From: Pseudoalteromonas luteoviolacea DSM 6061
GTDB lineage: Bacteria; Pseudomonadota; Gammaproteobacteria; Enterobacterales; Alteromonadaceae
DNA: 64,000 bases
NCBI RefSeq assembly: GCF_001625655.1
Contig: NZ_AUYB01000099.1
Location: forward strand, 38,781 to 102,780
Direction: 5' to 3'
This document shows positions 38,109-47,004 of the stretch, in pieces; positions within the stretch are counted from its first letter, which is position 1, and the number at the start of each line of letters is the position of its first letter. The notes below the pieces were generated by a model. The model was not told the origin of the DNA and ran no database searches. It was given only the letters and a program-made list of their open reading frames with translations. A program made the position numbers and the translations under genes.

Positions 38109-39578
38109 TTAACCTAAGCGATAGTTAGGCGCTTCTTTAGTGATCTGTACGTCGTGAACGTGAGACTCGCCCATGCCTGCTGATGTTACACGAACAAACT
38201 CAGGCTTAACGTTTAGTTCAGCAATTGTTGCACATCCAGTAAGACCCATTGCACTGCGAATACCACCAATTTGCTGGTGAATAATAGCGGCAATTGGACC
38301 TTTGTATGCAACGCGACCTTCAATACCTTCAGGCACAAGCTTGTCTGCTTGATTGCTCTTCTGGAAGTAGCGGTCTGATGAACCGTCTTTTTGATTCATT
38401 GCACCCAATGAACCCATACCACGGTATGACTTGTAATAACGACCTTGATAAAGCTCAACTTCACCCGGTGATTCTTCAGTACCAGCTAGCATTGAACCAA
38501 CCATCACACAAGATGCACCAGCAACAAGTGCTTTTACAATATCGCCAGAGAATCGGATACCACCGTCAGCAATAACTGGAATATCACGATCTTTCAGTGC
38601 TTCAACAGCATCTGAAATTGCCGTGATTTGGGGTACACCACAACCAGTTACGATACGTGTCGTACAAATTGAACCTGGGCCAATACCCACTTTAACGGCA
38701 TCTGCACCAGCATCAGCAAGTGCCAATGCACCTGCACCAGTTGCCACATTACCCGCTACAATTTGTAGCTCAGGGTAAGCTGCACGCGTTTCTTTTACGC
38801 GCTCAATTACACCTTGAGAGTGACCGTGTGAAGTATCGATAAGTAAAATATCCACACCAGCTTCAACCAATGCAGCGATACGCTCATCTGTTCCAGCGCC
38901 AACACCTACAGCAGCACCTACACGAAGACGACCTTGCGCATCTTTACATGCGTTCGGTTTCTCTTGCGCTTTTTGGTAATCTTTAACAGTGATCATACCT
39001 TTCAGTGCAAACGCATCATCAACCACTAAGATTTTTTCAATGCGATGCTCGTGCATAAGGCCAAGAATCTCTTCACGACCAGCGCCTTCTTTGACAGTCA
39101 CAAGGTCTGCTTTTTTAGTCATAACCGAAGAAACAGGCTTGTCTAGCTGTGTTTCAAAACGCATGTCACGGCTAGTCACGATACCTTCTAGCTGGTTATC
39201 TGCACCAACTACAGGGAAACCCGAAAAGCCTTTTTCGTCTGCAAGTGCGATAGTTTCTGCAATTGTTTTGTCCGCTGTTACTGTAACAGGGAAGGTAACA
39301 ATACCAGCTTCGTACGTTTTAACTTTACGTACGTTATCTGCTTGCTCTTCGATGGTCATGTTTTTGTGGATAAAGCCAATGCCGCCTTCTTGCGCCAGGG
39401 CAATCGCTAAGCGCGCTTCTGTGACTGTGTCCATTGACGCAGAAACAAGTGGCAGGTTAAGCTCGATATTACGCGTCAGACGTGTTTTTAAACTCGCCGT
39501 GTGCGGTAGAACAGTTGAATGAGCGGGTACTAGTAGTACGTCGTCAAAAGTAAGGGCTTCTTTTGCAATTCTTAGCAT
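38109..39578 (-). CDS. guaB: IMP dehydrogenase
   Basis: The frame is open from 39659 with TTG, but the ATG at 39578 gives the conserved start [16 protein letters not shown] and a 489-residue protein, close to E. coli GuaB (488). Two CBS domains interrupt the barrel at about 90-205. The catalytic loop [15 protein letters not shown] holds the active-site Cys, and [10 protein letters not shown] and the flap follow. It oxidises IMP to XMP, feeding guaA. GAGAGAAG precedes the start. It is divergent from xseA. Confidence 0.97.
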   Translation of the reverse strand: MLRIAKEALTFDDVLLVPAHSTVLPHTASLKTRLTRNIELNLPLVSASMDTVTEARLAIALAQEGGIGFIHKNMTIEEQADNVRKVKTYEAGIVTFPVTVTADKTIAETIALADEKGFSGFPVVGADNQLEGIVTSRDMRFETQLDKPVSSVMTKKADLVTVKEGAGREEILGLMHEHRIEKILVVDDAFALKGMITVKDYQKAQEKPNACKDAQGRLRVGAAVGVGAGTDERIAALVEAGVDILLIDTSHGHSQGVIERVKETRAAYPELQIVAGNVATGAGALALADAGADAVKVGIGPGSICTTRIVTGCGVPQITAISDAVEALKDRDIPVIADGGIRFSGDIVKALVAGASCVMVGSMLAGTEESPGEVELYQGRYYKSYRGMGSLGAMNQKDGSSDRYFQKSNQADKLVPEGIEGRVAYKGPIAAIIHQQIGGIRSAMGLTGCATIAELNVKPEFVRVTSAGMGESHVHDVQITKEAPNYRLG

Positions 39579-39711
39579 GTGTGCGGCTTCTCTCAAGTGA
39601 ATTCTGAGTATAAGGAATTGCGTGCGCATTTTATCAGCGTTCCTTATGCGAGTAAACAAAATTTAGCAAAAAATATGGTAAAGTGTCTGTGAATTTTTTA
39701 TGGAGCTAGGT

Positions 39712-41055
39712 ATGTCATTGCCACAAAACAACAAAGTTTATACTGTTTCGCGTCTTAATCGTGAAATCCGCAGTTTATTAGAGCAAGGCTTTGCATCACT
39801 TGAATTGACCGGTGAAATATCAAACTTTGTCGCCCCTGCATCTGGACATTGGTATTTTTCGTTGAAAGACGAAAAAGCACAGGTCAAAGCTGCAATGTGG
39901 CGAGGCAATAACCGTTACTGTAAATATCGCCCAGAGAATGGTGCACAAGTACAGGTAAAAGCGCGTGTCTCAGTGTACGAACCTCGCGGTGACTATCAGC
40001 TTATCGTAGAACATATGGCACCGGCTGGTGAAGGGCTGCTCAAACAAAAATTTGAAGCGCTACAAATGCAGTTGGCTGCTGAAGGCCTCTTTGCAAGCCA
40101 TCACAAAAAGCCTCTACCGCAAACTATCAATCGCGTCGGTGTCGTAACTTCTGCAACAGGCGCAGCTATCAAAGATATCCTTTCCGTGCTTAAACGCCGC
40201 GCACCACAATTAGAAGTGCTTATTTACCCTTCACTTGTACAAGGGCAAGACGCCGCAGCGCAAGTCGCAGAAAAGATTACTCTGGCAAATAAGCGCAATG
40301 AAGTAGATGTATTAATCGTTGGTCGTGGTGGTGGCTCGCTGGAAGATTTATGGTGCTTTAACGAGGAAGTGGTGGCTCGAGCTATATATGCCAGTGATCT
40401 GCCAGTTATCAGTGCCGTTGGTCATGAGATAGATACCACTATCAGTGATTATGTTGCCGACATTCGCGCCGCCACACCTTCAGCCGCAGCAGAATTAGTC
40501 AGCCCCGATAGCAGCGAATTGATTACTTATTTAAAAGATAGAAAACAGAGGCTCATTCAAGCATTCAATCGTAAAATGCTCAACGAGCAACAACATATTG
40601 CAAGATTGCAACAGCGCTTAGGGTTACAACACCCACAAAGTCAGTTAATGCAACAGGCGCAGCGTGTAGATGAGTTGCAACAAAGATTGGCCCGCGCCAT
40701 TGAGTATCGACAGCACAGACATCACAATGGCGTAAATGTGCTTCATCAAAGGCTGTTGCAATTCCACCCAGAAAAGCGACTCAATCTTGCTAAGTCCAAA
40801 CTTGAACAACTAGACGTAGCATTAAAAAACAGCATGGAAAGTCATCATCAAAAGCGTCAAAATCGCCTTGCATTATTAGCCGCCAAGCTAGATAGCGTTA
40901 GCCCTCTTGCTGTGCTTTCACGTGGCTACAGCATCACACAAACCAATCAAGGTGTTTTAAACTCGGTCACGGAAGCCAAACAGGGACAGGTCATCACTAC
41001 ACAGCTCAGTGACGGCCAAATTCACTCAACAGTGACGAGCATCGAGCAAAAGTAG
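39712..41055 (+). CDS. xseA: Exodeoxyribonuclease VII large subunit
   Basis: An ATG at 39700 is in frame, but GGAG inside that region (39702-39705) is a good ribosome-binding site for the ATG at 39712, giving 447 aa. The N-terminal OB fold (YTVSRLNREIRSLLEQGFASLELTGEISNF, then SGHWYFSLKDEKAQVKAAMWRGN) and the catalytic region with VGRGGGSLEDLWCFNEE and SAVGHEIDTTISDYVADIRAATPSAAAEL are clear. A long coiled coil follows at about 285-390. It degrades single-stranded DNA with XseB, which is not in this window. The guaB/xseA divergence is common in gammaproteobacteria. Confidence 0.96.
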   Translation: MSLPQNNKVYTVSRLNREIRSLLEQGFASLELTGEISNFVAPASGHWYFSLKDEKAQVKAAMWRGNNRYCKYRPENGAQVQVKARVSVYEPRGDYQLIVEHMAPAGEGLLKQKFEALQMQLAAEGLFASHHKKPLPQTINRVGVVTSATGAAIKDILSVLKRRAPQLEVLIYPSLVQGQDAAAQVAEKITLANKRNEVDVLIVGRGGGSLEDLWCFNEEVVARAIYASDLPVISAVGHEIDTTISDYVADIRAATPSAAAELVSPDSSELITYLKDRKQRLIQAFNRKMLNEQQHIARLQQRLGLQHPQSQLMQQAQRVDELQQRLARAIEYRQHRHHNGVNVLHQRLLQFHPEKRLNLAKSKLEQLDVALKNSMESHHQKRQNRLALLAAKLDSVSPLAVLSRGYSITQTNQGVLNSVTEAKQGQVITTQLSDGQIHSTVTSIEQK

Positions 41056-41063
41056 TACATAGG

Positions 41064-41717
41064 CTAATACACTGGCTTGAGCTCACCACTGCGCTTTAAG
41101 CTCAAATGAACTTGCATTGAGGGACCATTCTGTACCGCAGTAATGGTCTTAAACTGGCGCATCCAAGGCATTTTTATTAATGCATTGTGGACATGTTGCC
41201 AATGTTTATTGCCATCCTCGCGCTGAATCGCCTGAAAATTCAATTGGCAAACATCTTCTTTGCACTGTGCCACAGGCATACTCACGAGATCTTGTAATGC
41301 GGATACGTAAAGAAAATCCGCAGCCTGAATTTCTACTTCAGAGGCCCACACTTCATCACGCTGTTGATGCTCAAAAATACTTTGCAGTTGCTTTGCCACA
41401 TTACCGGTTGCTTTAGCACGCAGTGTTTGTTGCTGTAACTGTGCTATTTGCACTCGCAATTGCTCGTTTTCCTGTTCGAGTGCTAACAACATATCATCGC
41501 CAGAAGTCAGCTCATCGCCATCTATGTGTGCTTGAGTATCATGTGGAGCGCTCAGTTCAGACGCATTAAAATTATCGTCTAAACGTGCTTGGGTCATCTG
41601 ATTATTAGTGTCTTTAAAATCAGCAGGGGGTTCTTTGAATGGTTGATGGTGGTAGCTATGTGTAACTACCACTCCAAGGCAAAAGGCGCCGATTATTAAG
41701 CATAACTGGCGAAACAT
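41064..41717 (-). CDS. Membrane-anchored coiled-coil protein, function unknown
   Basis: The 217-residue protein has one N-terminal hydrophobic segment (about 5-22, LCLIIGAFCLGVVVTHS), an acidic linker, a heptad-like coiled coil (about 76-105, MLLALEQENEQLRVQIAQLQQQ), and a C-terminal domain of about 100 residues with two cysteines in QCKEDVCQLNF that could form a disulfide. The topology suggests an inner-membrane anchor or uncleaved signal with a periplasmic body. I do not recognise the family. It follows cysE by 19 bp on the same strand and may be cotranscribed with it; its stop is 8 bp from the convergent xseA stop. Confidence 0.75.
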   Translation of the reverse strand: MFRQLCLIIGAFCLGVVVTHSYHHQPFKEPPADFKDTNNQMTQARLDDNFNASELSAPHDTQAHIDGDELTSGDDMLLALEQENEQLRVQIAQLQQQTLRAKATGNVAKQLQSIFEHQQRDEVWASEVEIQAADFLYVSALQDLVSMPVAQCKEDVCQLNFQAIQREDGNKHWQHVHNALIKMPWMRQFKTITAVQNGPSMQVHLSLKRSGELKPVY

Positions 41718-41736
41718 AAGTTAGGCCCTGTCTAGG

Positions 41737-42558
41737 TTAAAGCATCGCACTAGTATGAGAGTCGTTGATACGGCTGATAGTATCATCTAAAAAGTTCTGG
41801 TCCATGCTTTCTGCTGGGCATGGGCAATTCGGCTTGCCAACTACCTTGGCAGGAATACCCACAACTGTAGTATGTGGCGCAACGGCTTTCAATACAACTG
41901 AACCAGCGCCGATTCGAGCCCCTTCTCCCACTTCAATGTTGCCTAAAACTTTCGCGCCAGCACCGATTAATACGCCAGCTCTGATTTTCGGGTGGCGGTC
42001 TCCTTGTTCGTTACCTGTACCGCCTAAAGTGACTGATTGTAATATTGAAACGTTATCTTCGATAACAGCGGTTTCACCAATGACTATACCAGTCGCATGG
42101 TCAAGCATAATACCATGACCGACTTTACAAGCAGGATGGATGTCAACACCAAATACCTCAGAGGTGCGGCTTTGTATGAAGCGGGCGAGCTCTTTGCGTT
42201 GTTGTCGCCACAAACAGTAAGCGAGACGGTGTGCTTGTAATGCATGGAAACCCTTTAGATTTAGTATCACGTTAAGATAACTATCGGCAGCAGGGTCTCG
42301 ATCTTTAACAGCTTTTATATCATGCGCTACATGGGTCAACATGCGGTCACAATCAACAAACGCCTGATCAAACAACTCCCGAATGGTAAAAGCAGACACC
42401 ACGGCGTCTGACAGCTTATTCGCCACAATAAAACTTAACGCTGCGCCTAAACAATCATGATTCAATACACTAGAATACACGTGACTCGCCAACAGTGGCT
42501 CTCGCTTAACCAGTTCTTGTGCTTCATCTCTAAGTTGCTGCCAAATTTCGTGTCTCAT
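41737..42558 (-). CDS. cysE: Serine O-acetyltransferase
   Basis: From the ATG at 42558 the protein is 273 aa, the same as E. coli CysE; a GTG three codons upstream is also possible. The N-terminal helical domain (about 1-140) is followed by the left-handed beta-helix with GVDIHPACKVGHGIMLDHATGIVIGETAVIEDNVSI, containing the catalytic Asp and His, and the C-terminal inhibitory tail. It makes O-acetylserine, the precursor of cysteine. It is the first gene of a possible two-gene unit with the coiled-coil protein. Confidence 0.96.
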   Translation of the reverse strand: MRHEIWQQLRDEAQELVKREPLLASHVYSSVLNHDCLGAALSFIVANKLSDAVVSAFTIRELFDQAFVDCDRMLTHVAHDIKAVKDRDPAADSYLNVILNLKGFHALQAHRLAYCLWRQQRKELARFIQSRTSEVFGVDIHPACKVGHGIMLDHATGIVIGETAVIEDNVSILQSVTLGGTGNEQGDRHPKIRAGVLIGAGAKVLGNIEVGEGARIGAGSVVLKAVAPHTTVVGIPAKVVGKPNCPCPAESMDQNFLDDTISRINDSHTSAML

Positions 42559-42777
42559 AATTACCACATGCTTATCGTTTACGATCTAGAAGTTATATTA
42601 ACGTGCATCCTCTCTCAAGCGCACTAATGTCAGGTAATTTTATCGTTATTAATTATAACCTAAGGTTCCTATAATGGTGTATTTCTAAGCATAAACCAAG
42701 TCTTTGGCTACAAAATAAAGACAGGAATGCACCGAAAGATAAGTGCAATAGGGTACATTAGGCATGGGAAAGAAGCA

Positions 42778-42798
42778 GCGCCTCACTAAAGGAGGCGC
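42778..42798 (-). terminator. Hairpin after the M16 peptidase gene
   Basis: GCGCCTC (42778-42784) and GAGGCGC (42792-42798) form a perfect 7-bp stem with a 7-nt loop, 19 bp after the stop. On the minus strand it is followed by TGCTTCTTTCCC, a weak U-tract. Confidence 0.65.
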
Positions 42799-42817
42799 TC
42801 GTAAATATCAGAAGTGA

Positions 42818-45697
42818 TTACTGAAATAAGTCGTCAGCTTTGACTACTTCAATATTTTTAGCAGGCACTGACAGTTTGTAGCTTTCTACAATTTTATCCT
42901 CATCCAACAATGCCTGAGGCTTGCTCACATTGTATTTTAATGGCGAGGTTTGCTCATTAGCCAAACGTTGTTTCATGTCTTCACCATCCCCAGTAACAAA
43001 CACATAGTGCATATTCTGTGTTTGTAGGTTTTCGCGGATAACCCGGTTTACGTCTTCCAAACTCAGTGATGCCAGTTGAGAACGCACTAGGTTTACAAAC
43101 TCGTCAGTATTATAGAATTGACTGTCTAGTGCATAGCCTAACTGCCTATCTTGGCTGGCAACAAGCTGCGGCACATAGTTATTTAAGAAATTGCGTGTTG
43201 CTTCAAAATCTTTCTCTGTCATACCCTGTTTAATCAGCTTATCCAGTTCATAGACTGCTACGCGCGTCGCAAAGTGCGCATCATTATTTGAACGCAGTGG
43301 ACGTAACCAAACCTGGAAAATCTGCTCTGAGCGGCCTAAGTTGGCATCAGGCATAGTTTGGAACATACCGCGAGGAAAATACTCAATGTACGCGTAGTCA
43401 CCATAGTTCATACCGCGAGTTTGACGAATACGGTCAAACAAGAACGCACCTGAGTTACGGTGTTCACCAAAGTACGAACGCACCAACCACAATGCCGTCC
43501 AGTCTTTACTACTGCGGATCGTATCAATTGGGAAGCCAAAAGAAACAGCAGTTGATTTCGCACTTTTTTCCACAACAGTTGCGTGGATACCTTCCAATTT
43601 AGGCGCATCATCTACCACTAGGCGCTTTTGTTCGCCTTTAGGTAGCTTAGTCAAATCTTCAATCAGCTTTGTCTTTAGCTCAGTATTAAGTGCACCAGTT
43701 AGTCCTAGGTTTAATCTTGCTTGGGTAAATTGACTCGCATAAAAATCTTTTACATCTTGTAGCGTTAGAGCTTCTAAATCCGATAAATCACCTAGGTTCA
43801 AACTCTCATAGGCGTGGCCTTGATAAAGTTTGTGATAAAGAACTTCCTTACCCAGTTCTTCGTCATTCGATGATTTAAGCCCTGATTTAATACCATCAAT
43901 CATCTCTTTCTTTAGACGATTAAAGTCATCTTCTCTAAAGCCTGGGTTTAGTAATTGCTCTCCCACCAAAGCATACCATTGCTCAGCGTTATCTTTATGG
44001 ACGCGACCACGCAATGAAATCATCTCTTTATCTACCTGATGAGACAAACTGCCAGCTAGCGGGTAAAGAGCTTTTTGGATTTCTTTGTACGACTTAGTTG
44101 CACTTCCTCCCTTTGCCAACATTGCCGCTGTTAATGCCGCTACGCCTTTTTTGCCTTCAGGGTCCGCCGCAGCGCCACTGTAGAATAACCAGTTAACGTC
44201 CACCAGCGGGGAATTTGATGTCTTATCAAGTACAGTGAAGTGCTGTTGTGCAGGCTTGTTCATTTCGGCTGTCAGCTCATCAAGACCGACTTCTTTTTCA
44301 AAGCCTTCAATGGTATCAAGGGCCGACATCGTTACCGTATTACGACCACTATCAACAAAATATTGATTTGCAATCTCACGAATATCTTCTGGCGTAATAG
44401 TACCTGCCGTCGCAAACATCTGATTGATTACTTCTGGGTCACGTTCAAAATGAACATAGCTTGCGAGTGTTGAAGCAATGGCTTTTGAAGAGTCCATGCT
44501 ATTTGCGAAGCTGTAACGTTGGTTTGATTTAAGTGCAGCTAGCTTCTCGGCATCAACCAACTCGGTACGTGCTGTCGCGTATGTGTGATTTACAGCATCA
44601 CGCACAGTTACCAAGTCTTTTTCATCTTCAACTTTTACAAAGACATGCAATAAGCCTGGGTCTTTCGTCTCTGCATTGTAGGTAATAAGTTGTGTCGCTA
44701 TTTGCTTATCAACTACTAGCTCTTGATAAAGTTTTGAGTTTTCAGAAAAATACAGCTCTGAAATCAAATCAACCGCAGCACGATCTTTTTTATTTGGCTC
44801 CCACGCAGGACCTTTATATGAAACTAGCAACCAATGACCAGGCTGGCCTTCATTGACCACATGCTTATACTTCGCATCGTTTTGCTTTGGTTCTACTGGG
44901 ATGTCTGCTTGGTAATCACCGCGCTTCCACTCACCCCAATGTTTTTTAACCATTTCTACCGTTGCTTTTGGCTCTACATCACCCACGATGATGATTGTTG
45001 CATACTCTGGCTTGTAGAAACGCTCAAAGAACAGATCAGCGTAGGCCATCTGATCTGGCATCGCTTCGATGTCTTCAAAGAACCCCATCGTTGTATGTTT
45101 ATATGTATGCTCGCTAAACGCATTGTCACGAACCGCACTCAGTAATTTTCGCAGTGGGTTAGCGTTGTTTTTCAGGTATTCACCTTTTACCGTGAGTGCT
45201 TCAGTACGGAATTGTTCCTCACTAAAATGTAAGTTTTGGAAAATATCGGCCTGAATTTCTAATACTTTGTCTAAATGCTCTTTAGAAAAGCTGAGATAAT
45301 AATTGGTGTAGTCATTAGTCGTGTATGCGCGGTTATCTACACCTGAGTTTTTGATGATGTCTTTATACACCTGTTCAGGATATTTCTTTGATCCTTTAAA
45401 CATCATATGCTCGAAGAAATGCGCGAAGCCTGTTTTTCCCTCTTCCACTTCATTTCGTGAACCCACAGATACAGGTATCTGCAACGACACAACATCCGGA
45501 TAATCGGTTTTAACTACCATGACTCGCAAGCCATTGTCTAGTTCTTCCAATACGTAGTCGTGGGAAAAAGCCTTGTTATTTGCTTGCTGAGTTGCGGCGT
45601 TCCCCTGTTGAACTGATAAAGATGTTGCATTATTAGATGCACAACCAGCCAGTGCCAACGTCACTGCTAGACTGGTCGCTAAAAGCTTAAATTTCAT
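42818..45697 (-). CDS. M16-family zinc peptidase lipoprotein
   Basis: I choose the ATG at 45697 because it gives a clean lipoprotein signal (lipobox LAGC, Cys19); the frame is open to 45775. The product is 959 aa. The inverted zinc motif is HFFEH (His93, Glu96, His97) in GFAHFFEHMMFKGS, within the first M16 domain (about 60-280). Further M16 and inactive M16C domains follow, the second half containing GFPIDTIRSSKDWTALWLVRSYFGEHRNSGAFLFDRIRQTRGMNYG. Two-domain-pair M16 proteases act as peptide-degrading chambers. The lipid anchor puts it in the envelope. It is divergent from the MetF-like gene. Confidence 0.92.
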   Translation of the reverse strand: MKFKLLATSLAVTLALAGCASNNATSLSVQQGNAATQQANNKAFSHDYVLEELDNGLRVMVVKTDYPDVVSLQIPVSVGSRNEVEEGKTGFAHFFEHMMFKGSKKYPEQVYKDIIKNSGVDNRAYTTNDYTNYYLSFSKEHLDKVLEIQADIFQNLHFSEEQFRTEALTVKGEYLKNNANPLRKLLSAVRDNAFSEHTYKHTTMGFFEDIEAMPDQMAYADLFFERFYKPEYATIIIVGDVEPKATVEMVKKHWGEWKRGDYQADIPVEPKQNDAKYKHVVNEGQPGHWLLVSYKGPAWEPNKKDRAAVDLISELYFSENSKLYQELVVDKQIATQLITYNAETKDPGLLHVFVKVEDEKDLVTVRDAVNHTYATARTELVDAEKLAALKSNQRYSFANSMDSSKAIASTLASYVHFERDPEVINQMFATAGTITPEDIREIANQYFVDSGRNTVTMSALDTIEGFEKEVGLDELTAEMNKPAQQHFTVLDKTSNSPLVDVNWLFYSGAAADPEGKKGVAALTAAMLAKGGSATKSYKEIQKALYPLAGSLSHQVDKEMISLRGRVHKDNAEQWYALVGEQLLNPGFREDDFNRLKKEMIDGIKSGLKSSNDEELGKEVLYHKLYQGHAYESLNLGDLSDLEALTLQDVKDFYASQFTQARLNLGLTGALNTELKTKLIEDLTKLPKGEQKRLVVDDAPKLEGIHATVVEKSAKSTAVSFGFPIDTIRSSKDWTALWLVRSYFGEHRNSGAFLFDRIRQTRGMNYGDYAYIEYFPRGMFQTMPDANLGRSEQIFQVWLRPLRSNNDAHFATRVAVYELDKLIKQGMTEKDFEATRNFLNNYVPQLVASQDRQLGYALDSQFYNTDEFVNLVRSQLASLSLEDVNRVIRENLQTQNMHYVFVTGDGEDMKQRLANEQTSPLKYNVSKPQALLDEDKIVESYKLSVPAKNIEVVKADDLFQ

Positions 45698-45880
45698 ATG
45701 TGTCCCTAGTCTTTCTCTTGATGTTTTTATATGCACGCATTTGTGTGAGCGCTTGTCAGTGACCCAATTATGCATTAAAGGCTGAATAAATCTGCACTAT
45801 CACGACAAAAATTCAAAAAAATCTTCGAGCACCAAGTATTGAAAAACTAAGCGAAAAGTCACCTTACCCACCACCCAACA

Positions 45881-45946
45881 TGAAAGAAATTCAAGTTAAT
45901 TGAGTTTCTTTCATTAATAAAGATCTATCTAGACGTCTAAATGGCT
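45881..45946 (+). promoter_or_regulatory. MetR-like and MetJ-like sites upstream of the MetF-like gene
   Basis: TGAAAGAAATTCA at 45881-45893 fits the MetR consensus TGAA-N5-TTCA exactly, and TGAGTTTCTTTCA at 45901-45913 fits it with one mismatch; the two are 20 bp apart and form a larger inverted repeat. Next, AGACGTCT at 45931-45938 is a perfect MetJ box, flanked in register by ATCTATCT (4/8) and AAATGGCT (5/8). The order matches promoters activated by MetR-homocysteine and repressed by MetJ-SAM in enterobacteria. Function is inferred. Confidence 0.68.
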
Positions 45947-45990
45947 GCTATATTTACATCATAAACTACGAATTGGCAGGAATGAGGACC

Positions 45991-46947
45991 ATGGCATTAT
46001 CACTGCAAGAGAAAATCTTAGACCCAAATCAAGGGGTATATTTAATCGGGACCACACCGCCAAAGCTAGGAACTGATAAAGAACAAGTGCAAACCATTGC
46101 ATCTAAGCTATTGAATAGATTGCATGAAATAGAATATGACGGCGTTGTCATCTACGACATTCAAGATGAAAGCAGTCGTACAGAGATACCTCGCCCATTC
46201 CCATTTAAGCAAACTGTTGATCCATGTGAATACAGCCAAGTTGTTAGTCAGCTTTCTAAGCTAGACGTGATCACCTACAAAAGTGTGGCACAAAGAGATC
46301 GTGGCGAATTCACTCAATGGTTGCACAAAACAAAACAAGATTTTGGTTTAAATAACCTTGTACTAGTTGGTAGCCCCTCATCTAAAGGGGACATAAAGCT
46401 GGGTCTTCCAGAAGCTTATCAAACGCTTGAAACACATCAGGATGAATTTTTTCTCGGTGGTGTCACAATTGCCGAACGCCATGCAAGCAAACGTAATGAA
46501 CATGAGCGCTTAATCGACAAAACGGCTCAAGGGTGTGAATTTTTTATTTCTCAAGCTGTATATGATGCACAAGCAACTATCGACTTACTGACAAGCTATG
46601 CTCGCACATGTCGTCAGCAAGGTATCGAACCAAAACGTATTATTTTAACCTTTACCCCATGTGGTGGAGAAAAAACGCTTGAGTTTATGCAGTGGTTGGG
46701 TATTTCAGTGCCTGAAGCAACTAAATGGCGGATGCTTGACGCTGAAAACACACTAAAAGAGTCTATTAAAATATGTCGTGAAAACTTAGATCTCATTTTG
46801 AGAAGCTGCGCACAACTTGATGTGCCACTTGGATTAAATATCGAAAGTTTGACAAACCGAAAAGAAGAAATCGACGCGTCTATCAGTTTGTACCGTCTGC
46901 TAAAAGCGATTATGGAACTGCAATTAGCGGAAAAACAAATCGCATAG
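45991..46947 (+). CDS. Methylenetetrahydrofolate reductase-like protein
   Basis: From the ATG at 45991, behind TGAGGA, the protein is 318 aa, near the 296 aa of E. coli MetF. The pattern fits the MTHFR TIM barrel: LVLVGSPSS for the folate/FAD strand, FFLGGVTIAERHA, GCEFFISQAVYDAQATIDLL (compare FFITQFFFD in MetF), and GLNIESLTNRKEEIDAS near the end. Sequence identity to E. coli MetF seems low, so it is a divergent branch, not MetF itself for certain. The MetR- and MetJ-like sites upstream point to methionine synthesis. A bidirectional terminator follows. Confidence 0.72.
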   Translation: MALSLQEKILDPNQGVYLIGTTPPKLGTDKEQVQTIASKLLNRLHEIEYDGVVIYDIQDESSRTEIPRPFPFKQTVDPCEYSQVVSQLSKLDVITYKSVAQRDRGEFTQWLHKTKQDFGLNNLVLVGSPSSKGDIKLGLPEAYQTLETHQDEFFLGGVTIAERHASKRNEHERLIDKTAQGCEFFISQAVYDAQATIDLLTSYARTCRQQGIEPKRIILTFTPCGGEKTLEFMQWLGISVPEATKWRMLDAENTLKESIKICRENLDLILRSCAQLDVPLGLNIESLTNRKEEIDASISLYRLLKAIMELQLAEKQIA

Positions 46948-46972
46948 CCAATAGCTGACAAAAATTCGTAGT

Positions 46973-46999
46973 AAAAAGCCCCGTTTAAGGGGCTTTTTT
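46973..46999 (+). terminator. Bidirectional intrinsic terminator
   Basis: AAAAAGCCCC, loop GTTTAA, GGGGCTTTTTT. It lies between the convergent MetF-like gene and the 808-aa metalloprotease gene and can end both transcripts. Confidence 0.93.
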
Positions 47000-47004
47000 A
47001 TATC

